In this document: in pieces, positions 1 through 13,558 of the stretch | Layout of the letters: the number at the start of each line of letters is the position of its first letter | Position numbering within the stretch: the stretch's first letter is position 1 | Source: Cerrena zonata | Taxonomy: Eukaryota; Basidiomycota; Agaricomycetes; Polyporales; Cerrenaceae | Direction: 5' to 3' | Assembly: GCA_038087015.1 (NCBI GenBank) | Contig: JASBNA010000003.1 | Coordinates: 1,178,001-1,242,000 of the forward strand | Length of the DNA stretch: 64,000 nucleotides | Notes under the pieces: model-generated | Seen by the model: only the letters and a program-made list of their open reading frames with translations | Database searches by the model: none | Told to the model about the DNA's origin: nothing | Translations under genes and position numbers: made by a program

Positions 1-3000
1 AAGGAGAGTGGTCGTGGCTGGAACTGGGTATGGTCGGGAGCGAAGTGGTACAATCTCCTGAAGCTCGAAGTCAGAGACCGAGAGGACATCAACAAAGGAA
101 GATGGAAGGTTCTGAGTGCGTTGGGATGAGTTGCTCCAGTGTGCCGGATGCACTGTTTGTATGTGATGGAAGATATTGAATTTCCAGAATACAGGTCGAC
201 ACTTAGTTTTTGGGTCGATATCACATATTGAGCAATGTATTGGAACATTGGTGCACGGCTGTCGCTTAGATGACTTCTTGGCATTTCCGAGTTTGAACTC
301 AGATGCGTAGGGACAAGACGAGATGACTTTGAAGGCATTGCGGGATTTCTTGAGGTCGATTGTGCATGTGTCACGACCACAAAACCCGCATGGCTGGCAA
401 TGTTGTATCTAATATGGGAACCGTAACTTAGGAAATAATCTGACAAATAGTAGACGACACGTACCTGCTCATGTAGTGAATTCTCCGGTACCCCGAGAAG
501 ACGGCACAAGATGTGCTGGCCTACGTGACTTCGCATTCGGTCGATCTCGATGGAAGCATGGCACTGGTGGCATTGGTATTTGCCTTCGGAACCGGATGCT
601 AGCTTTGTGGCAATTGATCGAGACGCATTCTCGAGAATGAAACATGGTTGACGGGTTTGGGACCGGTAGGGGAATGCATTTTTCTCAGTACATCCGTGCT
701 TATCAAGCACATTTGGCAAGAGAGGAGTATCCTCACCAGCAAAGAGCATAGATAATAGTTGTTGGAAGCAGTCCTGGCTGACTGATAGCGATGCAGGGAG
801 TGCTTGGGCTAGTAATGATTCTTGAATATTCTTCGGCAAAATTGATGCAGCGATGGGAGGCATATTGAGGGCGTGAACAAGGTGGCCAGGAGCTCGAACC
901 AAGAGTGAGGTTCGTGTTCCCAGCTGCGGTGAGTTTGCGGGTCTTTGTAGTTGTACAAACTTTCCCGTCCAAACCCATTCGGGTTGACTTGGGCTCGGAA
1001 TCGATGGCTCTAATTAATATAGATAATTTAAATTTATGAAGTAATATCTCAAGAGACTTGTAGACATACCTATCTCTGGATTGTCTGAGTCGGTGCCCAA
1101 ATCACTTTCACTGACCGGTACAATTTGCTCCATACAAAGCATCTGTCCTGTCACGACCACATCTGACTCCTTATCTTCTAGCTTATCGAGACTGACTTCT
1201 TCCACTCTCGCATTCTTGTAGGTGAGTGTTGTGACCTTCATGACGCCTAGTGCAACCAAATCGCCAGAGCGGAATGGTGCAATTGCAGTGTCGCCGATCA
1301 CGATTGTGCCTTCTCCAGGGGTGCAAGAACTAGTCGAGGTGGGTTTGCGGAAGTCTCGTGTATAGCCACGAACACGAAGAAGGCGATCAACACATAACTT
1401 AGGAAGTTTTGAACAGAATAGATAAGACATGATCGAGGACTTGTGCACAGGCTTTGATCGTCTTCCATCTTCGCTAGGAACCTCAAGCCAATCCTCATTG
1501 CTCTCGTCCGCAGTCTTGAGCTGACCGTTCTTATCAAATCCAACAATAAGATTATTGGGGGAAAACCCGAAAGGATCACCTGCCAGTGAGTCCAAGGTTT
1601 GCACTGTATCCAGTTCTGGTACGTTCGCCTCAGCTTCTTCAACAGGTATTGAACGGTCTGGCTCCGCAGATACACCTGGATACTTCCCACCTCCATTGGG
1701 TAGCAAGAAGTCCACTCCTTGTTCGTCCAAGGCTGTGTTAATGTCAAATTTGACATTGAACTTCTTGAGACACTGTTGGGCAGCAACACAGCCAGAGTTC
1801 CATACGTTGTTGAGATGTACTCTCTCGACCACCATGTCCCCCTTGAAGAACGTTGGACTAACATGGTCAATTCCTTCTCCCTCCGCGTACTTCAGTCTCC
1901 GATGTCCACGAGACCACTCTGGGTATTCGTCATAGAGCTGTACAAGATCTCCCGCGGTTGAGAGCCGTTGTGCGAGCTGTGAGATGTCACAATTTGAATC
2001 ATGAGTTTGAGTGCGTACTTCAGCAAACATCTCCTCTAGACGATCGCTTGCAATCTGATATAGATAAAAGGGCTGTGAAGGGTCAAGAATTTGTTGTTGT
2101 GCGACACAAACAAATGCAGCCTTGACCATCGCTTGGATATCGCTGTAGAGCTGATTGGAGAGAAAGGAAGACCCATGCAGGCGGTAGAGGGCAAACAATA
2201 GGTGAGCGTGCTTCGATAGAAGTGTCAGCTGTTCTGGCAACGAGAGTTTAGGGTTGATATGTACGTCCAGAAGTGTGTTCCATAACTCCGCTTGCAGGCA
2301 GAAGGCATGATGAGTCGAAATATCGAGTGCAGTCATACCTGCAGTGTTGATGCTTCCAAGGAGGATGATTGCACGAAGGAGTTTGACAGCATTTGGTACG
2401 TTCTGATGATCTGCAGGGTCAAGGAGTTTTTCTATATCAGCTTCAGCCAAGATAGGCAGCCGACGCAACCACCGTGTCAATAGTTGACGATTCATCGCCA
2501 CTCCATTGATGAATGAACCTTCCGGGCTACGTGAATGTGTTGCAATTCCTATTGAAATATGCCATTAGGTGGTAAGTTGCTGTACTACTATCGAGATTTA
2601 CAATCTACTCACGTTTTAAAACATGTTTACCATCAGGTCCCATTACGATATCATAAACACCACACTCAAGGTTCAGTCCTTTAAGCGGTGAGAGTTTACG
2701 ATAGATCTCTGATGAAGTCTGAAACTTTCTGACCATCAATACCTTGTAACATCCACCGCGAAGAGCTGTTCCGCCATCAGTGTCCACTGTCCATAACGGC
2801 CCATATTCATCCTCGCAGCAACTATGCCAGTCGTTTATCACCTGGGTGAGTAATATGGCAAGCTCATTCCCACACTCCGCCTTGCACGATCCTGAGACAC
2901 AAATAGGAAGGGGGTGGTAGTTGTCTGAGTCATATGGTGCTATAGCGACCACTGTAGCTTCGGATGCATAATGAACTGCAGCATTGTCACCATGCATTGC

Positions 3001-4937
3001 ATGGGCCAGCTTTAGAGCTACATCAAACTCATTTAAGCTCAGGTCATAGGTACTACAGTGTTCACGACAGGGTCCAACCATGGTGTTTGTACCCCGTATC
3101 CATTGAACACCTTGCTTGACAGCAATATTGTCGATTTCGATGTTGTGACCTCGTTTTGAATGATGAAGGGGAGGTGGACTAGGGAAGAATGCTCGAAGGT
3201 TTAGGGGGATGTCAGATGACATTGTTTTCGATGATGCAGATGGTAAGATAACCGGTGGATTAGATCTCTGGCGAGTCGTGCTGATCGAAGGTAAGCCAAG
3301 GGCATGCGACGCGACATATGCACCTGCACTATGTCCCAAGATTTTGAATATACGGGCAAGGTCAACGTCCTGTTTGGTGTACCCCTTAACATGGTATGTT
3401 CCCTCGGTTGCTCGAACCACTCGGTTGAGGATCTCCCGAATACTAACATTCTGCTTAAGGGCAGTATGTACAACTCGAGTAATACGGGGGCCGTCTGAGG
3501 TAGCAATTGCGCTAATAAGACGAGTATTGTCGTCAATCTTGATTGTCATGCGAGCAACCTTTCGGATGTTATTTGATGTCTAGATATTATCTCGTTATTA
3601 CCAAATATAGTGTACATATTAATTAGATTACCTTAGTTCTCAGTCGAGCTAAGTCCTCATTCTTTTTCTCTAATGCTTCTCTCAGCTGATTGGGAGTTAA
3701 CCAGTCATAGGATGTATGGGGATCCCACGGTAGGGAAGATCTTGACATGAGTCGATGGATTACTCCCGAGTTTACAACAGCATAACATGATCGACAACTC
3801 TGCTTGCCATCTTCACAGTCAACAACTTTCTGACATGACATAGATTGTAACCATAATTTCCGAGTTCCAATATCAGCACGGACAAGAGTACAACCTAGCT
3901 CAAGTGTCTGCTGCTCGAAGGCCTGCCATGGGACGGAACCAATAAGCAGTTTATTGGTTTCCCAAACCACTGGATATCCATGACAAACGGAGTCATCACC
4001 AACTGATTCCATTTGGCAAGGTTCACCTAGTGTTGACTCGATCAAGCTACCTCCCACTAAACCCCCCGTCTAGTAGCAATTTCAGTCTATATCACAAGAG
4101 GTAAATACTATAATCCATACCTCGACTATTTCAACCGGTATGGTCTGAGTCTGACTCAGGGGAAACAAAGCGGCATGTGTCCTTTCCCGAGATATCAGCT
4201 CACGACGTGCAATCTCTGCACATTGCGAGACGTCCTGCTGTGATTCAAGCATCAGGTGCTTGTCTCGAGCACGCGAACACGCTACGCTGTTGGTATGCTT
4301 TCGCAAGTGGAAATCATTCTTGATACCGACTTGAACAGCTGCGTAACAAAAGGGACAGATAACATGTCGATATCCTGTTGCGGGAAGAGCTGGTTGTTGC
4401 AAGTTCCCAGATGTTATACCAGCAGGTGAGCTTTCAGTGTTACTAGAGGTGATGATACCAGATTGAATGGTCTGAGGTAGCTCCGGAAATGACAATAGTA
4501 CGGAAGCGGGACTCGGCACTTGCAAGCTGTTGCTACTCTCAGCGGGTGTGCTCAGAGTGGAGGTATGTCCCTGTCGTAATCGGAATAAGCTCTATGTGTG
4601 GTCTCATAAATGCGAGTACTCATCATACCATATTTCTGGGTTCATTTTGAATGGATGGCCAGCCATTAAACTCTGAAATAGCTGGCTCCGCCGACCTCCA
4701 ATTGGTGAAAGCCCAGTTGGTTCCGAGTCCAGTCTGGTCTAGTGGTTGTATTCCATCCACATGATCGTCAAGCCATGCCGAGTCAAAAGGTGGGATATTC
4801 TCTTTTTCTAATTCAGCCGACTGAATCAGACGGTCTGAAATGTCCAAGTCGCGTTCAGAAACAAGACTCGGAGGACCGTGATTATTACCAACAAATGAGC
4901 TCATAGAGAAGCTCGGTTCATTGGTAGTAGATGGCAT
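1..4937 (-). CDS. Transposase-like multi-zinc-finger protein (3' end outside window)
   Basis: Multi-exon gene that runs off the left edge. Exon joins I could place: a start ATG at 4937; exons about 4937-4629 and from about 4531; then 3' segments 2548-1070, 1009-465 and 408 to before 1. All joins keep frame. In order the protein shows a Cys2-type finger (CPFCYAAVQVG, then HLRKH; about 4270-4350), a Cys-rich stretch (CRSCYAVV; about 3780), then three spaced acidic motifs: EIDNIAV (about 3125-3140), WTVDTDGG (about 2770-2790) and ASDRLEEMFAEVR (2013-2051). The end carries a C2H2 finger (YQCHQCHASIEID, then HVGQH) and a CGFCG cysteine cluster. The acidic motifs resemble the D, D and DHLExxF-type motifs of P-element/THAP9 transposases. 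From memory, large multi-copy Agaricomycete hypothetical proteins have the same motif order. I infer a mobile-element-derived or domesticated gene. Catalytic activity, TIRs and copy number cannot be judged here. Confidence 0.62.
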
Positions 4938-5513
4938 TGGGTGTGGACCTGCCACTCTACAGAGATTAACAGGACTGAATCTAGATGAAATGAGGGACTC
5001 GGATATGAGACTGCGTTGAATGTGAATTCAATGTGATTGCGTTTACACTTCCATACGGAATATTGAATGACAAAACACGCTTACCTGAGTCTTTCTTAGA
5101 TAATCCATCATTCACCTTTTTCGGACATCGATTATAAAACATCGCATTTTGGAAGACGGACAAAAGTATACACTCGAACAATATTCCTAGAACACAAATA
5201 ATATATATTGACACCTATTCCGCTACTTTAAGGCCAACCTTGAAAAAGCAGAACATGACATTACATGAAACTGTGCATGAAACTGCTTCCCGCTCTGAAT
5301 TTCAGGACCCCGCGTACTCACTAGGGTTAACCCGGGGGGTGTCCATTTCATGGATTACAGTTTCGAACGACCCTTGAGCACGCCTGTCTAGTAGTGCAGA
5401 CTTTATTCTAGCGCCCGTAGCTCAGCTTACCTAATCAATATTTCCGCGCTTGACCAAAAGAAATCTCGATCGTTTCCTGGTATTTACCATTTACCACCCC
5501 TCCAGTCTCAGCC
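4938..5513. promoter_or_regulatory. Divergent promoter region between the transposase-like gene and RLP24
   Basis: No convincing gene in these 576 bases; the minus-strand reading frame at 4981-5214 lacks a normal start and any recognisable motif. A perfect 10-bp palindrome, GGGTTAACCC, lies at 5324-5333, about 180 bp upstream of the RLP24 ATG. Together with the preceding CTA it reads as a Tbf1/telobox-like AACCCTA on the minus strand. In many fungi outside the Saccharomyces lineage such motifs control ribosomal and ribosome-biogenesis genes, so it may serve RLP24. This is inference from one site. Confidence 0.35.
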
Positions 5514-6297
5514 ATGCGTATAGAAAAGTGTTATTTCTGCTCAAAGAGTGTATACCCCGGACATGGTTAGTATTGTCAGTTCGTTACTGAGTTCATCCCT
5601 CACTTTGTATAGGCACATCCTTCGTTCGAAACGACGCAAAAGTTTTCCGCTTCTGCACTTCAAAGTGAGCAGTACATCAGGAACTTCAATCTTGTCGCAT
5701 GCTAATCTTCTGTTGTAGATGTCATAAGAACTTCAAGTTAGCTACTACCTCTTTCATCTCCTGTCACTCTGCTAACTACCTATAGGATGAAGCGAAACCC
5801 TCGTAAAGTGAGATGGACGAAGGCATTCAGGAAAGCCGCTGGGAAAGAAATGACTATCGTATGTCGCCTCATTCTGAACTGAGGGGAAATACTGAAATAT
5901 TACAGGATTCAACAATCGAGTTCGAGAAACGCAGAAATATCCCAGTTCGCTACGATCGCGAGTTGGTGCAGACGACTGTAAAGGCGATCAAGAGAATTTC
6001 CGAGATCAAGCAACGCCGAGAACATGCTTTCTGGAAAAACAGGTGTGTAACATCCTGTGTGTTTCTCTATGTACATGATACCAATTGCGACTATCTAGGA
6101 TGGCAGCGAGTCGAGAAAAGCTTCTTGCGCACCGCAAGAAGAAGCTGGCGAAATCAACCTCTGTCAAGCTGGTGGAACCGATGGCTATGGAGTCTGCAGA
6201 TCAAGAAAAAGTGCGGGAAAAGATCAAAGTCCCTGCAAAGTCCAGGAGTGCCCTCATCTCCGGAGAGGGCCGCTCCATGGGTATGGATATCGACTGA
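5514..6297 (+). CDS. RLP24: Ribosome biogenesis protein RLP24 (L24e-like)
   Basis: Nucleolar pre-60S assembly factor of the eL24 family. In yeast it binds early pre-60S particles and is released in the cytoplasm by the AAA ATPase Drg1. Six exons: 5514-5565, 5613-5664, 5719-5736, 5786-5858, 5906-6042 and 6099-6297. They join in frame to 176 residues. The N-terminus [18 protein letters not shown] with the later [20 protein letters not shown] gives the four-Cys zinc site of L24e proteins. [16 protein letters not shown] and the basic helical tail AHRKKKLAK distinguish RLP24 from cytoplasmic RPL24. Exon 3 is only 18 nt. Length fits the family (about 190-200 residues) and nothing looks broken. Confidence 0.95.
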
Positions 6298-6456
6298 TTC
6301 TTGCATACTGGTATCATTTCGCATGCTGTATTATACTTCTTCATTTTAGGACATCTCCATGTAATATGCCCCCATCTACTCCGCTCGCACTGAGTAAGAA
6401 AAGTCGTGATATTGGCAAAACGGTAATACGGTGACAGGTACTGTATTAGCTCATTG

Positions 6457-9400
6457 TTACTTGTATTTCGCTTCGTTCTCCAACCTGACACTCGGGTCCA
6501 ACGTATTGTGGAAGCCTTGCAAAGTTTTGCCTATCGCTTCACTGGCTCCAATCATTGGCCTGAGGACAGCAATCGGCACAGCACGAATAACAGCACGAAC
6601 CGTACCCTGAACGTACATGCTTGTGAATAAATTGACAGCTTTGACAAATACCATTGACATACCTCGCTACCGGAACGCTCGTAGACCTCCATTGGAACTG
6701 CAAGAATAGTTTGTGCCGCAGAGTTAAGGTTCCTCGTCAAGCTTTGGTACGCTGATTGTACCCCCTCTGTCACGTTCATTGGTTGGTTAGCATATCTGCT
6801 AATAAGATCCCTTGTTTCTGGATCGATATCAATGCCTTCAGACTCGAGCGTATTAACCTGTAGAGTTTCAGTTGTGACAGAATCCTTGAACTGCCCTCCT
6901 AAAACCGTTTCTGCTTGTTCCAGAATCACTTGGGTCCCTGTGGCAAGACGTGCGCCGAGCTTGATCGCCTCAGTAGCCGTGGATTTGACAAATGCGGTCG
7001 TGCCCTTTTGCAGTCCTCGGACTACCCGACCGTCTTTCCTATATTGTGCAATAGGAAGTAAAACGAGATCAGCTACACCAGAGCCGACATTGACGACCGA
7101 TCGTATAGGAGCAACTCCGGAAATAACATCCACTAGCTGCGTAGCTTTGACATCAGGTGTCCAAATATCGTTGAGGAGGTCGAAGAATCTGGCCCAGCCT
7201 GTGATCTATAAGAACCGAGTTCAGAATCTTATGAATTAGGCTTAAGGGGGGACATCATGAACTAACCCCTCTCAAAACAATACGCCTGAGTGTCATTTCC
7301 GCACCGTCGAAGTGGAAGAAGTTCATAAGTTCAATAGTCTTGCCTTCGCGCAAGGCTCGATAATCTACTCTACGAGGTTTGTAGTCCAATTTGAGGTCAA
7401 CAGGGAAGACTTCTGCTTGCTCTACAGAAAAGGTCAGCACACAGTAGCAACGGTCGAAGAATTGTTGGATTTACGTACGGAAGAAAATCTCTTCAGCTGG
7501 ATCCGAGGGTTCAGCCGGTGCACTATCAGGGTCCTTGAAACTGAAGAACTTCTTCAAGAAGTCAAGTGCATCTTGATCGACATGTAACCGTAGCGGAAGG
7601 AGTTTGGCCTACATATTTCCGTTCGTTAGGTTATTGCAAACCAAAAGTATTCAAACGTACGCGAAGCCTAGCTTCTTGAGATTCATGACCTGGAACGGGG
7701 TAGACCTTTCGCAGTTCTACCCTGGCCATATTAGAATCGGTTTCTCGAATATTTCCCTTGGAGTCGGTTCTCAAGTCAGTCAGGAACTTCTTCCATGTCG
7801 ACGTCTTGATATGGTCGAGAATCTCGATGTCTCGTACTTCGATCAAGGTTCTTGCTGCCAATTCAGGATGACTTCTGTAATTGTCGATCTCTGCATCAAG
7901 GCCTAGCAGCCTGAATTCGATGCTTGGCGACTTTGCGCGGTTTAGTGTCTTGCGGCGGATGCTTGTTGACCTCGAAGATGAGTGTTTATGAGAAGGTGAC
8001 TGTGGTTTGAATGATTGCCAAGAACTTTGGCTAGAGGTCTCTGAATCTTCGTTTAGCTCATCATCGATAGCAGCGATCAACGCAACAGGCTCTAGCTCGT
8101 CCAGGTTGTGTTCCAATCCGATGTAGACGGAGTTGAAGAGCAGGGTATTGGTCTCTTCGACACTTGGATCTGGGGTTTGTCCATTGGCAACTAGCTGTCG
8201 GATCTTGGCCAGCTTTCGCCTCATGTCCTTAGCTTCGTCTTCGATGATACGTCGTGTTCTTGCCCAATCGTAGCCGTCGTATAGAAACAGGGTCACATCA
8301 CAACTCTGTATACGAACCTTCAGCGTGGTGTCGCCATATCTAATTTATGACATGTCAGTCTATATATAGATAAATTCGTGTTTTGCAAAAGACATACTGC
8401 AACCCTTCGTCTTCATTTTCCGGAGGCAATGTATCGAAGAAGTGCTCCACTGTACCCAGCTCTGGTTGAAACATGCGAATGGTTTCTCCGCCGTGCTGCG
8501 AGACGACTCCGTCCACATTACTAGGTGCGGAATTGTGATATTGGAAGTCATCATCCGAATCATCGTCTGGTAGTTCACGGAGACCCGCAGAAGCACTAAA
8601 AGATTCGTCGAGATACTCCAAGTTGGTTGGAAGATCGTCGTATATCATGTCAGGAGCTGGCCCGACCTCTGGTGCTCTGCGGAATGCATCTTCATCTAGA
8701 GAAGCTATATCCGATTGGGTGAGAATAGTAATCTACAGTTGGAGTGCATCTTACCCATAATACCACGTCTAGATCGAGTTGGCTCTGAAACCGCCGTTGG
8801 TTCCTTGCGTTCAACCTTCGGTCTGGGGAGCTACGTGAGCGACAAGTAAGGTGGTAGCAATGTCCGACTTACGGTGGCTCAGACTTGCTACCGAAAATGG
8901 AAATGAAATCCGGGATGAATGCAGTCAATGCAGTCATTGTATCAGCACACATGTGCATTCGTAGACTACCTTTATGAATGGACACCTAGAAGACGTTTAG
9001 TTCAGGAGTTGATTTAAATGAACTCTATACACAACGTACCCGGACGCCAGAAGGAGACAGTGAATCGTCACGCTGGAATCTCAAATCGAAGTCTCCAATC
9101 TCTGCTAAAAGTGCATATCCCTCATTCTAGAAATATTATGAACCTTCGTCTCTCCCATAGGTTCAGATTTAGCGTACCTTCCATAATGTCACACCAGAGG
9201 CATTAGAAATGTTATCCCCATCATCTCGAGGGACAGAGTTGACGTCGTCGATAAGCAAGAGTGAAAGACTGTGAATAGCAAGGTGGAACGATGAATCTTG
9301 TGCACCTCCTACGATGACGGTGGAGAATTCCGTTTCCCCGACGTAAACCAAGACAGATCCAGGATAGACGGGTGCCAATAGTTTAATCGATGTGTCCACA

Positions 9401-12400
9401 AGCTTGAGGGTGACATGAGTTCTTTCGCTGGGAACCACGGAATCGAATACCTAGATCGAAACATTATTGAACTATTATTGTCAGTCACATGAGATAACAT
9501 ACCCCAGGAGGAGCTTTGGCGAAACTGGATAGCTCTTGTATCCAATCGAGATTGGGTATGAATGTGTACGTAACTCCACACAGCGTTACCTTCACCTTCG
9601 ATTCCTTGGCTGTAGTTCCTGTGACGACTAGAGAAGTGAATCGTAATCTGAGGAGGGATCGGATTCTTGGAGTCTGTATGAACTTTGAACTCTAGCCAAT
9701 AATAGTAGATGTGAAGTGACCATACCAAATGTCTTGGCACCGTCAGACCTAGCAGTTTGAAAGTAGAACCATTGGCGCTATGATCTAGAACGGTGAGCTC
9801 TGACAGATCTACTGATATAACAGTTTCGTCCTGGTCGTTTTAAATTTCAAGTATACTCCATTTAGAATTATAGATGACTAACCTTGCCCTCGGGCTTGAT
9901 TTCCAGCAGTATGTCCAAGTCAGATGCTACAACATCGAATGGTCGTATGGACTTCGAATCATCTGACCGAGGTACTAATAGTCGTACAACAACTAAAATT
10001 CTAATGGTCGGCAAGCTTGCACAAGAGATAGAAAAAAACATTTACCTTCCGATACGGTAAGTTTCACAACCGTTTCACTAGATGCGGGGCTTTGTGGGCG
10101 ACGAGTGACTGTAATCGTGGAGGGGGTGTTGAGGCCGCTACTTTGACTTGTCCCCTTTGCGAAATATCGGCTTCCAAGAATACTAGATGCCCCACTATCT
10201 CCGTCATCTCGAGACTTAGTTGCTGGGTTGAAAGCTCTTTCGGCGAGCCTGGACAATGCATCGGCCCATAACTGAAGACCATCGAACGCAGATTTCGATA
10301 GTTCACAATGGACAGATGGAATCTCCAGTGCTACAGCCATCCTGGATAACTTTGTGTTGATGGATGACATGGCAGAGCTCGTCTGGGATACGACAAGCCG
10401 TGGTGAAGGCTTTTGACCTCGTTTGGGATGGGCAGGGCCATCAATCGGTATACCACCCTGTGTGGGTTCCTGTACAGAAAAGGGGCCTACTGAAACAAGT
10501 GCGACGGCCTTATACTCGCGGGCTGGACAATATGCGACGAGTAATCTTTGCCATGTACAGGCCACCAAAGTGTCACTAGTGTCTGAACTCGTAAGGAATG
10601 GGGTTTCTGAAGTGAACCTGACAGAAGGATCATCGGTTCCCAGTTCTCTTGTAGATTCTCCTCCAGGGAAAATACGGAGATCGTGAATGTCCACTACCAC
10701 TGCCCCCGACCGTGCATTACTAAACTTGGACGATCCCCTGACTTGTAATCGGAATGAGGGGATTTCAATGGAGATTGATGTTACCTGCTTTGAGCTACGA
10801 TCCTGCTAAATGTGTTAGACATGCAGGAGCTTCGTTCAGCGTACCACTTACTTTCCGATGTGAGCGTGAGTGAGTAGGGGAATTTGGTTCAGGTCTCTTC
10901 TTTCTCGGTGTTTCTTGTGTGTAATCGAATCCGAGGTCTAAATCGTCCAATACCAGACGTTCGAGACGTCTCCGCTCTCTCTCCTGTTCATGTTCGTGAT
11001 GTTCAAATTTGAAAGGCGTCCCTGCGCGAGGGGTCCCCAGACCTTCTTCTAAGTCTCCTGCTTCTCCTACATCAGACCCTTCATTGTCAGACCCGTCCTC
11101 TGGCAACTCGGGTTTCGAGGGTGCCAGATCGCTAGCAAACGCCAAAAGTTCACTAACACTACCAGGAGTGTCACCCTCGAGGCATAATGCTGCATCAACA
11201 AACACATGCAAAGGGGCCAACTTGACGTCAACCTGCAAGGACGAAGCGCTACTGTTCCGTTTGGATCGACTCGTTGTCCTGCTCGATGAAATAGACGTCA
11301 ATTTTGCGCTGACAGCGGAAGACCTTGGTCGCGATAATGGGTCGCTTGCGGTCTTGGGTGTGCTTGACGGAGACGAAAATTTAGGTGAACGGGGAGATGC
11401 TGATTTTACGGGATTAAATCGTGGGGAGGATGACGAGGGTCCTTCTCTTCTCTGTGTAGAGCCACTACGAGGTGTAGGCCTACTCTGATGCGGTCGCGTA
11501 CGCCAATGGGAGAGCTTCGTTGATTCCGGGCGATGGACAGGGTCTGTCCAATCAATCACGTCAAATACAGGTAGAGTACTTTGATGGTTCCATGGTCCAA
11601 GATCTGGGTGAATATGAGATGTAGAATATTGTGTTCCCAGGTAGGGATCGGTGATAAGTATGGGAGATGCGTGCTGTTCAGACCTCGAATCCCATGGATC
11701 TGGTCGTAGAAAAGCAAATATGGAGAAGTCTGATAGTGAAAACGACGCAGTCAAATGTTGAGTATTAGATGTCTGATGAGATATCATCGATCTCCGAACA
11801 GGTTCATTCTGCAGTGAGAATGACGCGTTCCAGCCTTCCGCCAGGACCCGTACGTAACCTCGTCGTAATCGTGGAGGTACCAACGGATGCTTGAAAAATC
11901 CCTCCAACTCGTTGGTAGGTATCTGCGGATGAAGGATAACAACAACGCCACGGATTTGAACGTTGCCTTCAGTATGGTCAAACAGGGATGTAGTTGACTT
12001 GGAAGTTTCAGCAGGTGGTTCTTTCTTGACTGAAGGAGAATGTGATGCGAACGCGTTGGCAACATCAATCAACGAACGTATGTTCTGTGCGCGAAGTGCG
12101 CATGCTATCACAGGTACCCGTACCGAGAGGTTGAGTGCGCTGCTACCACTGGGAGGTGCTTGTGCCTTCTGTTTCCCCTTAGCATCCGGATGTTGAGGAA
12201 AAAAAGTAGTCGAAGCCGATATTTGTGGACCCGGGTCCGGGCGTGGAAGCGATGGCATGAGGACACGTATTACGATCGGTTCTGTGCCGAATGAGAGAAT
12301 GAGTTCATCCTCAAGATCATCGAGATCCATCCTTAATACAGGTTTAACAGAAGGTGATTTCTGGAACGGCTGTGGTTCGGAACTACATTCCATCGGGGGT

Positions 12401-13558
12401 GGAGAGCTGGGTGGAGGTGTTAGCGGGCAAGGAGGATCCTCTGTATGATCGCCTTCTTCACTAGGGGATGTTGAAATGGCACTCTCGTACATACTGCTCG
12501 AGACCGAGTTCGTTGGCGAAATGGGACGTGGGGGAAGGGAAACTATAGACTGTGACATAAACATTTGAGTGTCTTCATCCATCTCAGAGGAGTCCGACAA
12601 CGGTGATGCAGGGGGTGGTCTGTCAGGCGATGTCCTACCCGAGGGTATATGGATTGTAGGGGCATCCTGTGACGAGCCTGAAGATCGTGGTTGCGGGGTG
12701 GGAGGCAGCAATAACCGAGTAGTAACAGAAACACCTGAAATTGATACAGAGCGGGCGACACCCTCAAGGGAAGCAGGATTTGACACGTCTGTGCCATAAC
12801 GTATTTCTGAAATGGATAGCGTGAAGCTGGCGTGCTGCGGATAAACTACGGTGATCTTGGTGTCGGTGGCATCAAATGCAAAGCGAGCAAGGAGCCTCTC
12901 AACTAACGTAGCAAAAAGCGAGACTCCAGAAGGTTCACCTTCTCCCCGAGAAGCCTCATCAGAGGAAAAGGGATCCAGGCTGCCTGGAAGATAGTCGGGA
13001 AGCGAGCTGGTGGATTCAGACAGCTCTGAGTAGAACGATTCACGCAATGAAGCTTCATCCGGGCCACTCAATTCTTCGTGGATGAAAGCATCAGCCACAG
13101 ATACCACAGATTCGGCTAGACTGGTAGAATCCAGAAACGGTGGTCCGGATACGTCAGGAACGATGTAGAATGTCAGATGGAGCGATTCAAGAGACAGTCC
13201 AACGGACGATGTAAGTGGATTTGGTAGAGGTATCCTGGCTGTTACGTTACCCACTGAGCCATCGTGCAGTTGTAGTGGGAGTCCTGAAATGAGAGCATTG
13301 ATAGCCTAGAGCATTAGGTCATAACGAGTGCAGGACAGGCAAGGTATAGAGACGTACAGTGTTATCCAGCTCAACATCTCGTATTTGCACATAGCCGGAG
13401 CCAATCTGAGAGTCAACCTGTTGTATTTCGAGTTGACCAGGCTTTAGGAAACGACCTAGTGTTTGTCTCAACGCAAAGGAAATGAAACGCTTCTGAATTC
13501 CAGAGGGTAATGTCAAGTCTATAGATGGAAGTGTGGGGAGCCATGACCACCAAGACAT
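6457..13558 (-). CDS. ATG2: Autophagy-related lipid transfer protein ATG2
   Basis: Rod-shaped lipid-transfer protein bridging the ER and the growing phagophore with Atg9 and Atg18. Start ATG is at 13558, stop at 6457. Roughly 16 short introns; those I placed exactly are 13306-13357, 10803-10851 and 6607-6662. The N-terminal chorein-type segment reads [20 protein letters not shown], followed by [20 protein letters not shown]. After the first splice comes [20 protein letters not shown]. Exon 2 (13305-10852) holds long Ser/Pro-rich inserts. Further on is [20 protein letters not shown]. The C-terminal region has the ATG2 CAD-tip and helical signature [18 protein letters not shown], then [20 protein letters not shown]. 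Total length fits fungal Atg2. I did not verify every internal exon, so small boundary errors are possible. It shares no promoter with the siderophore genes; its 5' end faces the 3' end of the monooxygenase. Confidence 0.93.

Noticed and set aside
4981..5214. 77-codon minus-strand frame with a hydrophobic start
   Set aside because: It begins at a non-ATG codon and lacks any support; it lies in a promoter.
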